Source of the DNA: Citrobacter amalonaticus
Lineage (GTDB): Bacteria > Pseudomonadota > Gammaproteobacteria > Enterobacterales > Enterobacteriaceae
Length of the DNA stretch: 64,000 nt
NCBI RefSeq assembly: GCF_018252635.1
Contig: NZ_JAGTXM010000001.1
Coordinates: 496,122 to 560,121, forward strand
Reading direction: 5' to 3'
A model generated the notes under the pieces. It did not search any database and was not told where the DNA came from. It saw only the letters and a list, made by a program, of their open reading frames with translations. Position 1 is the stretch's first letter. Each line of letters starts with the position of its first letter. Below, piece by piece: positions 39,062-51,075 of this stretch. A program made the translations under genes and the position numbers.

Positions 39062-39840
39062 GTTTTCGCTTTATCGACACCCACTGTCACTTTGACTTTC
39101 CACCATTTACCGGGGATGAAACTCACAGCCTGCAACTCGCGAGCGAGGCAGGCGTTGAGAAGATCATCATTCCGGCCACCGCAGCGGAAAACTTTACCCG
39201 CGTGCAGGCGCTGGCGGAACGCTTTTCTCCGTTATATGCCGCGTTGGGACTGCATCCCATCGTGATTGAGCAACATACCGATGAGGATCTTGCGCGTTTG
39301 CAACAGACGCTGGAGACACGCCCGACAAAAGTGATCGCCATTGGCGAGATCGGACTGGATCGCTATCGCGACGATCCGCAGTTTGCGAAGCAGGAGCGGT
39401 TTCTGGAAGTACAGCTGCGGTTAGCAAAACGCTACGATTTGCCGGTGATCCTGCATTCCCGACGTACGCATGACACGCTGGCGATGCATCTTAAGCGCCA
39501 GGACCTGCCGCGAACCGGTGTGGTTCACGGTTTCGCTGGCAGCCTGCAACAGGCGGAACGTTTTGTGCAACTGGGTTATAAAATCGGCGTGGGCGGGACG
39601 ATTACCTACCCGCGTGCCAGTAAAACGCGCGACGTCATGGCACAACTGCCGCTGGAGGCGCTGTTGCTGGAGACCGACGCGCCGGATATGCCACTGAATG
39701 GTTTTCAGGGTCAGCCAAATCGTCCGGAACAGGCGGCGAGAGTATTCGATGTGTTATGCGAACTGCGCGCGGAGCCTGCGGAGGCGATCGCTGAGGCGCT
39801 GTATCGCAATACGATATTGTTATTTCGTCTAGAGGTATAA
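39058..39840 (+). CDS. yjjV: YjjV, TatD-family metal-dependent hydrolase
   Basis: 260 residues from a GTG that overlaps the yjjU stop (GTGA). TatD motifs: DTHCHFD near the N-terminus, the AIGEIGLD metal ligand, HSRRTHDT, and [11 protein letters not shown]. Members are metal-dependent DNases or other hydrolases; the role of YjjV is unproved. It converges with yjjW and their 3' ends overlap by 12 bp. Confidence 0.95.
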   Translation: MSFRFIDTHCHFDFPPFTGDETHSLQLASEAGVEKIIIPATAAENFTRVQALAERFSPLYAALGLHPIVIEQHTDEDLARLQQTLETRPTKVIAIGEIGLDRYRDDPQFAKQERFLEVQLRLAKRYDLPVILHSRRTHDTLAMHLKRQDLPRTGVVHGFAGSLQQAERFVQLGYKIGVGGTITYPRASKTRDVMAQLPLEALLLETDAPDMPLNGFQGQPNRPEQAARVFDVLCELRAEPAEAIAEALYRNTILLFRLEV

Positions 39841-40692
39841 TGCAGGGAAGATAAGCTTAGTCACCCCGCGTTCCTGTAACGCCTTTGCCAGCGTCTCCAC
39901 CTCTTGTGGCGTTGCGCTCGGCCATGTTTTTGCCTCACCATACACCCCGTGCGCGTGAAAGGCATTCAGCCGGAGCGGGATATTTCCCAGTTGTATGATG
40001 AACGCGGCGAGTGAATCAATGTGCTGAAGATAATCGACCTGTCCTGGGATGACCAGCAGGCGCAGTTCTGCCAACTTTCCACACTGCGCCAATAGCGAAA
40101 TGCTGCGCTTGATCTGCGCGTTATCCCGGCCAGTGAGTGCAATGTGGCGCTCGCTATCCCAGGCTTTGAGATCGAGCATCACGCCATCGCACACCGGGAG
40201 CAATTTCTGCCAGCCGGTTTCGCTCAACAGCCCATTACTATCGACCAGACAGGTCAGCGACTGGAGCTGCGGATCGGCCTTGATAGCCGTAAACAAATCC
40301 ACAACGAAAGGCAACTGCGTTGTGGCTTCGCCGCCGCTGACGGTGATCCCCTCAATGAACAATGACGCTTTGCGGATCTGGCGCAACACCTCGTCAACGC
40401 TCATCGTTTGCGCCATCGGCGTTGCCTGTTGGGGACACATCTGCAAACAGGTGTCACATTGTTCGCAGACATCGGCCTGCCAGGTAACATTCCCGGTGCG
40501 GAAACTCAACGCCTGATGCGGGCACCGTGGGACGCATTCGCCGCAGTCGTTGCAGCGTCCCATTGTCCACGGGTTGTGGCAAGTCTTACAGCGCAGATTG
40601 CACCCTTGCAGAAAGAGGGCCAGACGACTGCCCGGCCCATCCACACAAGAGAACGGTATAACTTTACTTACTGAAGCGCATCTGCTGTTCAT
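39829..40692 (-). CDS. yjjW: YjjW, glycyl-radical-enzyme activating protein
   Basis: 287 residues. The radical-SAM motif CNLRCKTC (CX3CX2C) comes near residue 30, then two ferredoxin-like clusters ([12 protein letters not shown] and [12 protein letters not shown]), then the GGEATTQ SAM-binding motif. It generates the glycyl radical on its partner YjjI by hydrogen abstraction using SAM. Start at 40692 overlaps the yjjI 3' end by 29 bp, so the pair is coupled. Anaerobic use is expected because glycyl radicals are oxygen-sensitive. Confidence 0.95.
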   Translation of the reverse strand: MNSRCASVSKVIPFSCVDGPGSRLALFLQGCNLRCKTCHNPWTMGRCNDCGECVPRCPHQALSFRTGNVTWQADVCEQCDTCLQMCPQQATPMAQTMSVDEVLRQIRKASLFIEGITVSGGEATTQLPFVVDLFTAIKADPQLQSLTCLVDSNGLLSETGWQKLLPVCDGVMLDLKAWDSERHIALTGRDNAQIKRSISLLAQCGKLAELRLLVIPGQVDYLQHIDSLAAFIIQLGNIPLRLNAFHAHGVYGEAKTWPSATPQEVETLAKALQERGVTKLIFPALYL

Positions 40693-42214
40693 GGCTCACG
40701 ACACGAGGTTGGCGTTCCAGAATATGCGTATTGCGTGCGGCCTCTTCCCCCAGCCAGGTGGTATTGGTCCGCGAGCCTTCGGCACGGTATTTTTCCAGAT
40801 CCGACAGGCGCACCATGTACCCGGTGACGCGGACCAGATCGTTGCCGCTGACGTTGGCGGTAAATTCACGCATTCCCGCTTTGAATGCGCCCAGACAGAG
40901 TTGCACCAGCGCCTGCGGGTTTCGCTTGATGGTTTCATCGAGCGTCAGAATGTCGCTGATACCGGAATGATAATGCGCGTGATGCGGTGCGACGGTTTGC
41001 AGGTGGGTGATCGGATCCGGTTCATCGCCATAGGGTAAACGTGCGCCTGGCGTGGTGCCAATATCTGAACTGATCCCCGACTGGGCGTGCAGCATGGCAC
41101 GCTGCTGCCAGCCGTATTTCACCGGCGTGTTCTCAACAAAATCTGCAAGCTGGGCGCTGATGCGATAGCCCAGATCGTTCGCCGTCTCATCTTTGCCGTA
41201 GCGTGCGTTCATGCCCGCTTTTTCACACAGCAGGTTAACCGCCTCCGCCAGGCCATACATACCGAACATTGGCACAAAACGTTGTGGATCGATAAGCCCT
41301 TCCTGCACCAGGAAGCTATTCTCAAAGAAATGTGATTTCTCATAGAGGAACTCACATCGCGCATCGATGATGGCAATTTGCTGCTGACAATAGTGCGGCA
41401 GCGTGCGGTTAAAGAAGTCATAGACAGAGGTGCTGCGCTCGGCAATGGCTTTCAGATTGAGACGCACCAGCGTGCTACCGCCGCCGGCTAGCGGCAGTGA
41501 GTTGTAACAGCTGACGATGCCATAGCGACCTTTTGTGAAAATTTTATCATTTGCCGGCCCGTTGGAAATATGCGGTTTGCTGCATTCGCAGATATTTTTT
41601 GCAACCTCCAAAAGCAGATCGTCGGGAGTGATTTCCGGGTCGTAGATGAACGTCAGATTAGGTGCAACCTGCTTTAATTCAGCATCCGCGCGTAAAATGG
41701 CCCGGGTAATGGGGGTATCGGCGGGGCCAATATTGGCGTGCATAAACGCGTCAGGCAGCGTTCTGTCGAGATAACGCCAGAAACGTTTTATTCGAATATC
41801 GATCGCCTCTTGTGTTAGAATCCTAACATACGGTTGCAGCAACGTATCCAGTTGCCCCAGGTAAACCGGCATTGATGTGACGGAAGGCACGTGGTGATAC
41901 AGAATGGTCAGCAAGGACAATGCATCGTCCAGATCTTTCGCCCCTTCCAGTTCCAGCCAGGCTGAACCGTTGGCCAGAAAACGCGCGTAATCGGGAAGCA
42001 CATAGCGCGGTTTATACGGCGCGTGACCTTCGAACATATCGCAGATAACCCCGTCGTCCAGCGCCTGGCGCGCCCCGTCGGGCAGTGTAGGGTAAGGCAG
42101 ATCGTTCTCTGCTTCCAGCGCGAGAAAATGGCGTTTTTGTTCCGGACTGAGGAGTGTGCTGGTGACGATTTGCCGGCAACGTTGTTGCAGCGAGGTTTCA
42201 TGGGTCGTAGGCAT
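40664..42214 (-). CDS. yjjI: YjjI, glycyl-radical enzyme of unknown substrate
   Basis: 516 residues. The C-terminal glycyl-radical motif is RVTGY near residue 470, with the likely radical Gly. The [18 protein letters not shown] segment before the middle is a candidate active-site Cys region. It forms a pair with YjjW and lies divergent from the deo operon, so its promoter lies opposite deoP2. Its substrate is not known; the deo neighbourhood suggests a link to nucleoside or deoxyribose metabolism, as inference only. The gene also contains a DeoR operator at 41813. Confidence 0.94.
   Translation of the reverse strand: MPTTHETSLQQRCRQIVTSTLLSPEQKRHFLALEAENDLPYPTLPDGARQALDDGVICDMFEGHAPYKPRYVLPDYARFLANGSAWLELEGAKDLDDALSLLTILYHHVPSVTSMPVYLGQLDTLLQPYVRILTQEAIDIRIKRFWRYLDRTLPDAFMHANIGPADTPITRAILRADAELKQVAPNLTFIYDPEITPDDLLLEVAKNICECSKPHISNGPANDKIFTKGRYGIVSCYNSLPLAGGGSTLVRLNLKAIAERSTSVYDFFNRTLPHYCQQQIAIIDARCEFLYEKSHFFENSFLVQEGLIDPQRFVPMFGMYGLAEAVNLLCEKAGMNARYGKDETANDLGYRISAQLADFVENTPVKYGWQQRAMLHAQSGISSDIGTTPGARLPYGDEPDPITHLQTVAPHHAHYHSGISDILTLDETIKRNPQALVQLCLGAFKAGMREFTANVSGNDLVRVTGYMVRLSDLEKYRAEGSRTNTTWLGEEAARNTHILERQPRVVSHEQQMRFSK
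41813..41828. promoter_or_regulatory. DeoR operator within yjjI (deoO1 position)
   Basis: TGTTAGAATCCTAACA, a near-perfect 16-bp palindrome that differs by one centre base from the deoP2 operator. It lies inside the yjjI coding region exactly 600 bp upstream of the second site. In E. coli deoO1 and deoO2 are 599 bp apart and DeoR loops the DNA between them. Confidence 0.92.
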
Positions 42215-42327
42215 CGGAGTTCCTTTATAGGGCGAAGATCATAACGATATTTTAGAAATTTGTGTTGCCGGCACTTTGATCCTGATGCGCCTGAGTGGAG
42301 AAGAAATCGACAGAAAAAGGCTATTAT

Positions 42328-42428
42328 TTGAAGTTGATCTCATTACAGTAATGCAAATTTGTACGTAGTTTTCATTAACTGTGATGTATATCGAAGTGTA
42401 AAGGCGAGTGGATGTTAGAATACTAACA
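42328..42428 (+). promoter_or_regulatory. deoP2 control region: two CRP sites, CytR site, DeoR operator
   Basis: A distal CRP site TTTGAAGTTGATCTCATT at 42328-42345, a CytR-like TGCAA at 42353, a proximal CRP site TGTGATGTATATCGAA at 42380-42395, and the DeoR operator TGTTAGAATACTAACA at 42413-42428 overlapping the TAGAAT -10 (42416-42421). The layout is the same as the E. coli deoP2 promoter, where CytR binds between two CRP dimers. Confidence 0.9.
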
Positions 42429-42475
42429 GACTCGCAAGGTGAGTATTTTATACGGCGACGCCGTTGGAGAATGTT

Positions 42476-43255
42476 ATGAGCGATTTAACTGCAAGCAGCC
42501 TGCGCGCACTGAAACTGATGGATCTGACCACCCTGAATGACGACGACACCAATGAAAAAGTGATCGCGTTGTGTCATCAGGCGAAAACCCCGGTCGGTAA
42601 CACCGCTGCAGTCTGCATCTATCCGCGTTTTATCCCGATTGCACGTAAGACGCTGAAAGAGCAGGGGACCCCGGATATCCGTATTGCGACGGTAACCAAC
42701 TTCCCGCACGGCAACGACGACATTGAGATCGCGCTGGCGGAAACCCGTGCGGCGATTGCTTACGGCGCGGACGAAGTGGATGTGGTCTTCCCGTACCGCG
42801 CGCTGATCGCCGGTAATGAACAGGTTGGTTTCGATCTGGTTAAAGCCTGTAAAGACGCCTGTGCGGCGGCAAACGTGCTGCTGAAAGTGATTATCGAAAC
42901 CGGCGAGCTGAAAGAAGAGGCGCTGATTCGTAAAGCGTCTGAGATCTCTATTAAAGCCGGCGCTGATTTCATCAAGACGTCGACCGGTAAAGTGCCAGTG
43001 AACGCTACGCCGGAAAGCGCACGCATCATGATGGAAGTGATCCGCGATATGGGGGTGTCCAAAACCGTAGGTTTCAAACCGGCGGGCGGTGTGCGTACGG
43101 CGGAAGATGCACAGCAGTTCCTCGCGATCGCTGATGAACTGTTCGGCGCTGACTGGGCGGATTCTCGTCACTACCGCTTTGGGGCATCCAGCCTGCTGGC
43201 AAGCCTGTTGAAAGCACTGGGTCATGGCGACGGCAAAAGCGCAAGCAGCTACTAA
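42476..43255 (+). CDS. deoC: DeoC, deoxyribose-phosphate aldolase
   Basis: 259 residues, the K-12 length, beginning [20 protein letters not shown]. Class I aldolase: the Schiff-base Lys lies in FIKTSTGK and a second Lys in TVGFKPAGG. It splits deoxyribose-5-phosphate into glyceraldehyde-3-phosphate and acetaldehyde. First gene of the deo operon. The start is from the position of the RBS (TTGGAGAATG). Confidence 0.98.
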   Translation: MSDLTASSLRALKLMDLTTLNDDDTNEKVIALCHQAKTPVGNTAAVCIYPRFIPIARKTLKEQGTPDIRIATVTNFPHGNDDIEIALAETRAAIAYGADEVDVVFPYRALIAGNEQVGFDLVKACKDACAAANVLLKVIIETGELKEEALIRKASEISIKAGADFIKTSTGKVPVNATPESARIMMEVIRDMGVSKTVGFKPAGGVRTAEDAQQFLAIADELFGADWADSRHYRFGASSLLASLLKALGHGDGKSASSY

Positions 43256-43264
43256 GCCAAACAA

Positions 43265-43332
43265 TGCCGGATGACGCTTCGCTTATCCGGCCTACAGGAT
43301 CGTAGGGCGGGTAAGCGTAGCGCCGCCCGCCA
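43265..43332. repeat. REP/BIME element between deoC and deoA
   Basis: Two units (TGCCGGATGACGCTTCGC...TTATCCGGCCTAC and GTAGGGCGGGTAAGCG...CGCCCGCC). It ends 29 bp before deoA. Confidence 0.85.
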
Positions 43333-43361
43333 CCATTCACCGATTCCGCATGGGGGTTACC

Positions 43362-44684
43362 GTGTTTCTCGCACAAGAAATTATTCGTAAAAAACGTGAT
43401 GGTCATGCGTTGAGCGATGAAGAAATTCGTTTCTTTATCAACGGCATTCGTGACAACACTGTCTCTGAAGGGCAAATTGCTGCCCTGGCGATGACCATTT
43501 TCTTCCACGATATGACTATGCCAGAGCGCGTTTCGCTGACGATGGCAATGCGGGATTCAGGAACCGTCCTGGACTGGAAGAGCCTGAATCTGAACGGCCC
43601 AATCGTGGATAAACACTCCACCGGCGGCGTGGGTGATGTGACGTCGCTGATGCTTGGCCCCATGGTGGCGGCCTGCGGCGGCTACATTCCGATGATCTCC
43701 GGTCGTGGACTGGGCCATACCGGCGGTACGCTCGACAAACTGGAAGCGATCCCCGGATTTGATATCTTCCCGGATGACAACCGTTTTCGCGAAATCATTA
43801 AGGACGTGGGTGTGGCGATCATCGGGCAAACCAGCTCGCTCGCACCGGCGGACAAACGTTTTTATGCCACCCGCGACATCACCGCGACGGTGGATTCCAT
43901 CCCGCTGATTACCGGCTCTATTCTGGCGAAAAAACTGGCGGAAGGGCTGGATGCTCTGGTCATGGACGTGAAAGTCGGCAGTGGCGCGTTTATGCCGACC
44001 TATGAACTCTCTGAAGCGCTGGCGGAAGCGATCGTTGGCGTGGCCAACGGCGCGGGCGTGCGCACAACCGCACTGCTAACCGACATGAACCAGGTACTGG
44101 CATCCAGCGCGGGTAACGCGGTGGAAGTGCGCGAAGCGGTGCAGTTCCTGACCGGTGAATACCGTAATCCACGCCTGTTCGATGTGACGATGGCGCTGTG
44201 TGTTGAAATGCTAATTTCCGGCAACCTGGCGAAAGATGACGCCGACGCGCGGGCGAAACTGCAGGCGGTGCTGGATAACGGAAAAGCGGCGGACGTCTTT
44301 GGGCGTATGGTTGCCGCCCAGAAAGGCCCGACCGACTTCGTGGAGAACTACGCGAAATACCTGCCGACGGCAATGCTCAGTAAAGCGGTTTATGCTGATA
44401 GTGAAGGGTTTGTCAGCGCGATGGACACTCGCGCATTGGGCATGGCGGTAGTGTCGATGGGCGGTGGTCGTCGCCAGGCGTCGGATACCATTGATTACAG
44501 CGTCGGCTTTACCGATATGGCCCGTCTGGGCGACAGCGTAGATGGACAGCGTCCGCTGGCGGTGATCCATGCGAAAGATGAAGCCAGCTGGCAGGAAGCG
44601 GCGAAAGCCGTCAAAGCGGCAATTATCCTTGACGATAAAGCGCCGGAAAGCACACCTACGGTCTATCGTCGCATTACCGAATAG
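43362..44684 (+). CDS. deoA: DeoA, thymidine phosphorylase
   Basis: 440 residues from a GTG at 43362 ([14 protein letters not shown]), which matches the E. coli length and start position (TTG in E. coli). An ATG four codons upstream is also open. Family motifs: [13 protein letters not shown] for the phosphate site, [10 protein letters not shown], and KVGSGAFM. It splits thymidine to thymine and deoxyribose-1-phosphate. Second gene of the deo operon. Confidence 0.97.
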   Translation: MFLAQEIIRKKRDGHALSDEEIRFFINGIRDNTVSEGQIAALAMTIFFHDMTMPERVSLTMAMRDSGTVLDWKSLNLNGPIVDKHSTGGVGDVTSLMLGPMVAACGGYIPMISGRGLGHTGGTLDKLEAIPGFDIFPDDNRFREIIKDVGVAIIGQTSSLAPADKRFYATRDITATVDSIPLITGSILAKKLAEGLDALVMDVKVGSGAFMPTYELSEALAEAIVGVANGAGVRTTALLTDMNQVLASSAGNAVEVREAVQFLTGEYRNPRLFDVTMALCVEMLISGNLAKDDADARAKLQAVLDNGKAADVFGRMVAAQKGPTDFVENYAKYLPTAMLSKAVYADSEGFVSAMDTRALGMAVVSMGGGRRQASDTIDYSVGFTDMARLGDSVDGQRPLAVIHAKDEASWQEAAKAVKAAIILDDKAPESTPTVYRRITE

Positions 44685-44723
44685 CGATATACTGATCTGA
44701 TCGCTTTTTTGCAGCGCAGATGA

Positions 44724-45959
<1,236 letters not shown>

Positions 45960-45965
45960 TGCTAT

Positions 45966-46041
45966 TGCCGGATGACGCTACGCTTATCCGGCCTACGTAA
46001 CACTGTTTGTAGGCCGGGTAAGGCACCGCCGCCACCCGGCA
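45966..46041. repeat. REP/BIME element between deoB and deoD
   Basis: Two inverted units (TGCCGGATGACGCTACGC...TTATCCGGCCTACG and GTAGGCCGGGTAAGGCACCGCC...ACCCGGCA), 28 bp before deoD. Confidence 0.87.
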
Positions 46042-46068
46042 AAAACAACAATACAAAAGGAACTGAAG

Positions 46069-46788
46069 ATGGCAACTCCTCACATTAATGCAGAAATGGG
46101 CGATTTCGCTGATGTTGTTTTGATGCCGGGCGACCCGCTGCGCGCCAAACACATTGCGGAGACTTTCCTTGAAGATGTCCGCGAAGTGAACAACGTTCGC
46201 GGTATGTTAGGTTTCACCGGGACTTACAAAAGCCGTAAGATCTCTGTGATGGGCCACGGTATGGGTATCCCGTCCTGCTCGATCTACACCAAAGAGCTGA
46301 TCACCGATTTCGGCGTGAAGAAAATCATTCGCGTAGGGTCCTGTGGCGCTGTGCGCGCCGATGTGAAACTGCGTGACGTGGTGATTGGTATGGGTGCCTG
46401 CACCGATTCCAAAGTGAACCGCATTCGTTTCAAAGACCATGATTTTGCCGCCATTGCTGATTTCGGCATGGTGCGTGACGCGGTTGAAGCGGCAAAAGCA
46501 CTCGGTGTGGACGCGCGCGTCGGCAACCTGTTCTCTGCGGATCTGTTCTACTCTCCGGACGGCGAAATGTTCGACGTGATGGAAAAGTACGGCATCCTGG
46601 GCGTGGAAATGGAAGCGGCGGGTATCTATGGCGTGGCGGCAGAATTTGGCGCGAAAGCACTGACTATCTGCACCGTGTCTGACCACATCCGCACTCACGA
46701 GCAGACGACGGCGGCTGAACGTCAAACCACGTTCAACGACATGATTAAAATCGCCCTCGAATCCGTTCTGCTGGGTGATAAAGAGTAA
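46069..46788 (+). CDS. deoD: DeoD, purine-nucleoside phosphorylase
   Basis: 239 residues, the K-12 length: [23 protein letters not shown] with the conserved PGDPLRAK phosphate loop, [29 protein letters not shown] and the catalytic Asp in TVSDHI. It phosphorolyses purine (deoxy)nucleosides to base and sugar-1-phosphate. Last gene of the deo operon; a REP element follows. Confidence 0.98.
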   Translation: MATPHINAEMGDFADVVLMPGDPLRAKHIAETFLEDVREVNNVRGMLGFTGTYKSRKISVMGHGMGIPSCSIYTKELITDFGVKKIIRVGSCGAVRADVKLRDVVIGMGACTDSKVNRIRFKDHDFAAIADFGMVRDAVEAAKALGVDARVGNLFSADLFYSPDGEMFDVMEKYGILGVEMEAAGIYGVAAEFGAKALTICTVSDHIRTHEQTTAAERQTTFNDMIKIALESVLLGDKE

Positions 46789-46808
46789 TTTTCGTTCAGA
46801 ACAGTGAA

Positions 46809-46873
46809 GGCCCGGTAAGCGTAGCGCCACCGGGCAAAAAAGCCGGGTGGCGGCTTCGCCTTACCCGGCCTAC
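46809..46873. repeat. REP/BIME element after deoD
   Basis: GCCCGGTAAGCGTAGCGCC...ACCGGGC followed by GCCGGGTGGCGGCTTCGCC...TTACCCGGCCTAC, between convergent deoD and lplA. Confidence 0.86.
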
Positions 46874-46887
46874 AAACCGCATTGATA

Positions 46888-47904
46888 TTATCGAACCGCT
46901 TGCATAAGCCACGCTGACAGTTCCCGTAGCTCTTTTTCCTGTTCCGGGAAATCGGCCAGCAGCGCCTCGCACTCCTGTTGCAACCTATCCGCACGATACA
47001 AACAGCCCTGAAGACGTGAGGCCAGCGCTTCTAACGGTGCCGGATTGAGGCTATCGGTAAAAAGCTGGGCACGGGTGATTAGTCCTTTCTCAACGTCAAA
47101 GTGCAGCTCAACGCCTCCCCAGGTAAAACGTTCATCCAGCAGATGCGAGAAGGCCGGTGCCTGGCCGAAATTCCACTCCCAACTGCTCTGGCGGGCGAAG
47201 GTTTCGGTGAAGTTCGGCAGGTCTGGCGTGTTGTCCGGGGAGATCACCTCCGCTTCAACGCGTTCGCCATAATGGGCGAAAAAGGCCTCGCTGACTGCCG
47301 TACAAACCTGTTCATGCGTGATCCCCGGCAGCAGTTCGGTAAGATTCGTCACGCGCGAACGGACAGAGGTAATGCCTTTAGCGGCCAGTTTCTTTTTATC
47401 CGGATTCAAATAATTTGCCAGTCGGCTGAGATCCGCATTCAGCAACAGTGTGCCGTGGTGAAAGCCGCGATCTTTGGTTTCGCGGTAGGCCGAACCAGAA
47501 ACCTTACGGTCGCCATCCGCCGTTTTCACAACCAAATCGTTACGTCCGGAGGCTTCAGCCGTTACGCCCAGCGCGTTAAGCGCATTCAGGACAATTGACG
47601 TCGAGATGGTCTTATCGTATTCCGGCTTCCCGGCCATAAAGGTGAAACAGGTATTGCCGAGATCGTGGAACACCGCGCCACCGCCGCTGCTGCGGCGCGC
47701 CAGGCGCACGTTGTCCTCTTCCATTCTTCGGGTATTGCACTCTTTCCATGGGTTTTGCGCACGACCTATGACGACGGTATCGGCATTGCGCCACAAAAAC
47801 AGCACGCGCTGGGTGGCGGGCATTTGACGGAAAATACACTCTTCGACCGCCAGGTTGAACCATGGGTCATAAGAGTCAGAAATAAGCAGGCGAAGTGTCG
47901 ACAT
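46888..47904 (-). CDS. lplA: LplA, lipoate-protein ligase A
   Basis: 338 residues, the K-12 length, starting [22 protein letters not shown]. Ligase motifs: [27 protein letters not shown] (lipoyl-AMP pocket), and KVSGSAYRE with the conserved Lys. It scavenges free lipoate and attaches it to dehydrogenase E2 subunits and GcvH. It is followed on its strand by nothing in the window; ytjB lies 25 bp upstream on the same strand. Confidence 0.97.
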   Translation of the reverse strand: MSTLRLLISDSYDPWFNLAVEECIFRQMPATQRVLFLWRNADTVVIGRAQNPWKECNTRRMEEDNVRLARRSSGGGAVFHDLGNTCFTFMAGKPEYDKTISTSIVLNALNALGVTAEASGRNDLVVKTADGDRKVSGSAYRETKDRGFHHGTLLLNADLSRLANYLNPDKKKLAAKGITSVRSRVTNLTELLPGITHEQVCTAVSEAFFAHYGERVEAEVISPDNTPDLPNFTETFARQSSWEWNFGQAPAFSHLLDERFTWGGVELHFDVEKGLITRAQLFTDSLNPAPLEALASRLQGCLYRADRLQQECEALLADFPEQEKELRELSAWLMQAVR

Positions 47905-47929
47905 GTCAGTTTTCCTTTCCTGTAGCGAA

Positions 47930-48574
47930 TTACTCTTTTTTCTCGCTCTCTTCTTCTTCCGGTACCGACTTATTGGCGGTCAGCAGGAAGGGCGATTGCT
48001 GCCAGCGGGTACGTTTACCTTGCAACAGGGTGCGAGTCAGCACTACGCCGATGGCCAGTGAAAGCAGCAGCATCAGGCGTAAAATGTTGGTGGTGTTATC
48101 CACCTGTTTGGCTTCGGTGGCTAAGGTATGGGTATCCAGCGTCAGTCGCAAATAGCCTAACGGGCCATTTTTCCCCTGAATGGGTTCGACAATCTGTTGG
48201 TTGAAGTAGCCGCCGGCTTTTTTACCGTCCAGCGCCAGGCGGTCGCGCACATTTACGCTTTCGCCTGCGCGGGCAATCATATCGCCTTGTTCATCGTAAA
48301 CGCCGGCGTCGAGGATCCGGCTCTCATTGGTCAACTGGAGCAGGACATTTTGGATCCGTTTTTCATCGGGCGTTTCAGTACGCATCAGCGGCGCGATGTT
48401 TAACGTCACCTGTCGCGCCAACGTGCGGGCCAGCTCTTCAAGCTGTGGATTTCGCTGCCGCTGGTGATTTTGACTGAACCAGGACGCGCCCTGCATGAGC
48501 GCGACAAGCAGTGCGAGACAGAACAATACAATCACTGCACGATGAAGTCGGAATTTCAGTTTTGCGCGAGCCAT
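47930..48574 (-). CDS. ytjB: YtjB (Smp), membrane protein
   Basis: 214 residues with one N-terminal membrane helix ([21 protein letters not shown]), a periplasmic PAS/cache-like region, a second helix near residue 165 ([21 protein letters not shown]), and a charged C-terminus (EEEESEKKE). It matches E. coli Smp/YtjB, whose function is not known. It is divergent from serB; the two share a 117-bp region, as in K-12. Confidence 0.92.
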   Translation of the reverse strand: MARAKLKFRLHRAVIVLFCLALLVALMQGASWFSQNHQRQRNPQLEELARTLARQVTLNIAPLMRTETPDEKRIQNVLLQLTNESRILDAGVYDEQGDMIARAGESVNVRDRLALDGKKAGGYFNQQIVEPIQGKNGPLGYLRLTLDTHTLATEAKQVDNTTNILRLMLLLSLAIGVVLTRTLLQGKRTRWQQSPFLLTANKSVPEEEESEKKE

Positions 48575-48691
48575 ATTCCACCTGCTGAAAATTTGAGGCT
48601 TAATGTTGCCAGAAGCGATGGTTACAAGGTAGCCTCATGCGTTATTTTCCCCAGGATCCTTTCCGGCCCGAATGATTTTACAGGAGCTTTA

Positions 48692-49660
48692 ATGCCTAAC
48701 ATTACCTGGTGCGATTTGCCTGAAGATGTCTCTTTATGGCCAGGTTTGCCCCTTTCTTTGAGTGGTGACGAGGTGATGCCACTGGATTACCACGCTGGAC
48801 GTAGCGGCTGGCTGTTGTACGGACGCGGGCTGGATAAACAACGTCTGACTCAGTACCAGAGTAAACTGGGCGCGGCGATGGTGATTGTCGCGGCGTGGTG
48901 CGTCGAGGATTATCAGGTCATTCGCCTTGCCGGATCGCTTACGTCTCGCGCCACGAAACTGGCGCATGATGCGCAACTGGACGTCGCGCCGCTGGGGAAA
49001 ATCCCGCATTTGCGTACTCCTGGCCTGCTGGTGATGGACATGGATTCCACCGCGATTCAGATCGAGTGCATTGATGAGATAGCCAAACTGGCGGGTACGG
49101 GTGACAGGGTGGCGGAAGTGACCGAGCGGGCGATGCGCGGCGAACTTGACTTCACTACCAGCCTGCGCAGTCGTGTGGCGACGCTGAAAGGCGCAGATGC
49201 CAATATTTTGCATGAGGTACGTGAAAGTCTGCCGCTAATGCCGGGCCTGACGCAACTGGTGCTGAAGCTGGAAACGCTGGGCTGGAAGGTGGCGATCGCC
49301 TCCGGCGGCTTTACTTTCTTTGCCGAATATCTGCGCGAGAAACTGCGGCTGACGGCGGCGGTGGCGAATGAACTGGAGATCATGGACGGTAAATTCACCG
49401 GCAACGTGGTTGGCGATATCGTTGACGCGCAGTATAAGGCCAATACGCTGACCCGACTGGCGCAGGAGTATGAAATTCCGATTGCGCAGACAGTGGCGAT
49501 TGGCGATGGTGCCAACGATCTGCCGATGATCAAAACCGCGGGGCTGGGGATTGCGTACCATGCCAAGCCGAAAGTGAATGAAAAGACGGAGATTACTATC
49601 CGTCACGCTGACCTGATGGGGGTGTTCTGCATTCTCTCCGGCAGCATGAACCAGAAATAA
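48692..49660 (+). CDS. serB: SerB, phosphoserine phosphatase
   Basis: 322 residues, the K-12 length. N-terminal ACT-like domain, then the HAD domain: VMDMDSTAIQIECIDEIAKL (nucleophile Asp), ASGGFTFF (motif II) and AIGDGANDLPMI (motif IV). It catalyses the last step of serine synthesis; serA, the first step, is also in this window beyond the 52-kb junction. The ATG at 48692 follows CAGGAGC. It precedes radA by 11 bp. Confidence 0.98.
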   Translation: MPNITWCDLPEDVSLWPGLPLSLSGDEVMPLDYHAGRSGWLLYGRGLDKQRLTQYQSKLGAAMVIVAAWCVEDYQVIRLAGSLTSRATKLAHDAQLDVAPLGKIPHLRTPGLLVMDMDSTAIQIECIDEIAKLAGTGDRVAEVTERAMRGELDFTTSLRSRVATLKGADANILHEVRESLPLMPGLTQLVLKLETLGWKVAIASGGFTFFAEYLREKLRLTAAVANELEIMDGKFTGNVVGDIVDAQYKANTLTRLAQEYEIPIAQTVAIGDGANDLPMIKTAGLGIAYHAKPKVNEKTEITIRHADLMGVFCILSGSMNQK

Positions 49661-49671
49661 TGAGGTAAACC

Positions 49672-51054
49672 GTGGCAAAAGCTCCAAAACGCGCCTTTGT
49701 ATGTAATGAATGCGGGGCGGATTATCCGCGCTGGCAGGGGCAATGCAGCGCCTGTCATGCCTGGAACACCATCACAGAGGTGCGCCTGGCCGCATCGCCG
49801 ACGGTGGCGCGTAATGAGCGACTGAGTGGTTATGCCGGGAGCGCGGGTGTCGCAAAAGTCCAGAAGCTTTCCGATATTAGTCTGGAAGAGCTGCCGCGTT
49901 TTTCTACCGGTTTTAAAGAGTTTGACCGCGTGCTGGGCGGCGGCGTTGTTCCCGGCAGCGCGATTCTGATCGGCGGTAACCCCGGCGCGGGTAAATCCAC
50001 GCTGTTGTTACAGACGCTGTGTAAGCTCGCGGAGCAGATGAAAACCCTGTACGTCACCGGTGAGGAATCCCTGCAACAGGTGGCAATGCGCGCGCACCGT
50101 CTCGGTTTGCCGACCAATAATCTCAACATGCTTTCGGAAACCAGCATTGAGCAGATTTGCCTGATTGCGGAAGAAGAGCAGCCAAAGCTGATGGTGATCG
50201 ACTCTATTCAGGTGATGCACATGGCAGATATCCAGTCATCGCCCGGTAGCGTGGCGCAGGTGCGTGAGACGGCAGCCTACCTGACGCGCTTTGCCAAGAC
50301 GCGTGGCGTGGCGATTGTGATGGTCGGTCACGTGACTAAAGACGGCTCGCTGGCGGGGCCAAAAGTTCTCGAGCACTGCATCGACTGCTCGGTATTGCTT
50401 GATGGCGATGCCGATTCCCGTTTTCGTACTCTGCGCAGCCACAAGAACCGTTTTGGTGCGGTGAATGAGTTAGGTGTTTTCGCGATGACCGAACAGGGAC
50501 TGCGCGAAGTGAGCAACCCGTCGGCGATCTTCTTGAGTCGCGGTGATGAAGTCACTTCCGGCAGTTCAGTGATGGTGGTCTGGGAAGGGACGAGACCGCT
50601 GTTAGTGGAGATCCAGGCGCTGGTCGATCACTCGATGATGGCAAACCCACGGCGGGTGGCGGTGGGACTGGAGCAGAACCGTCTGGCGATTCTGTTAGCG
50701 GTGCTGCACCGTCATGGCGGTCTGCAAATGGCCGATCAGGACGTGTTCGTCAACGTGGTGGGTGGCGTCAAAGTCACAGAAACCAGCGCGGATCTGGCTC
50801 TGCTGCTAGCGATGGTCTCCAGCTTGCGTGACAGGCCACTGCCGCAGGATTTGGTGGTGTTTGGCGAAGTGGGGCTGGCAGGCGAGATTCGCCCGGTGCC
50901 CAGTGGTCAGGAACGTATTTCAGAAGCCGCAAAACATGGCTTCCGTCGTGCGATTGTTCCGGCAGCCAACGTGCCGAAAAAACCACCAGAAGGAATGCAG
51001 GTTTTTGGCGTTAAGAAGCTGGCAGATGCGTTAAACGTATTTGACGACTTATAA
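49672..51054 (+). CDS. radA: RadA (Sms), DNA repair ATPase
   Basis: 460 residues. N-terminal C4 zinc finger (CNECGADYPRWQGQCSAC), RecA-like core with Walker A GGNPGAGKSTLL, the RadA-specific KNRFG motif near residue 255, and a Lon-protease-like C-terminal domain. RadA processes recombination branches. The start is GTG at 49672, preceded by AATGAGGTAAACC. Order serB-radA-nadR is the K-12 operon. Confidence 0.97.
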   Translation: MAKAPKRAFVCNECGADYPRWQGQCSACHAWNTITEVRLAASPTVARNERLSGYAGSAGVAKVQKLSDISLEELPRFSTGFKEFDRVLGGGVVPGSAILIGGNPGAGKSTLLLQTLCKLAEQMKTLYVTGEESLQQVAMRAHRLGLPTNNLNMLSETSIEQICLIAEEEQPKLMVIDSIQVMHMADIQSSPGSVAQVRETAAYLTRFAKTRGVAIVMVGHVTKDGSLAGPKVLEHCIDCSVLLDGDADSRFRTLRSHKNRFGAVNELGVFAMTEQGLREVSNPSAIFLSRGDEVTSGSSVMVVWEGTRPLLVEIQALVDHSMMANPRRVAVGLEQNRLAILLAVLHRHGGLQMADQDVFVNVVGGVKVTETSADLALLLAMVSSLRDRPLPQDLVVFGEVGLAGEIRPVPSGQERISEAAKHGFRRAIVPAANVPKKPPEGMQVFGVKKLADALNVFDDL

Positions 51055-51075
51055 TGAGTGAAACGGAGGTTACCC

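Noticed and set aside
43350-43361. ATG start of deoA four codons upstream of the GTG
   Set aside because: The GTG at 43362 aligns with the E. coli start and length and has GGGGGT upstream; I kept the ATG only as an alternative.
48464-48691. An N-terminal extension of serB by 76 codons
   Set aside because: The extension overlaps ytjB on the other strand; the ATG at 48692 has a good RBS and gives the K-12 length.
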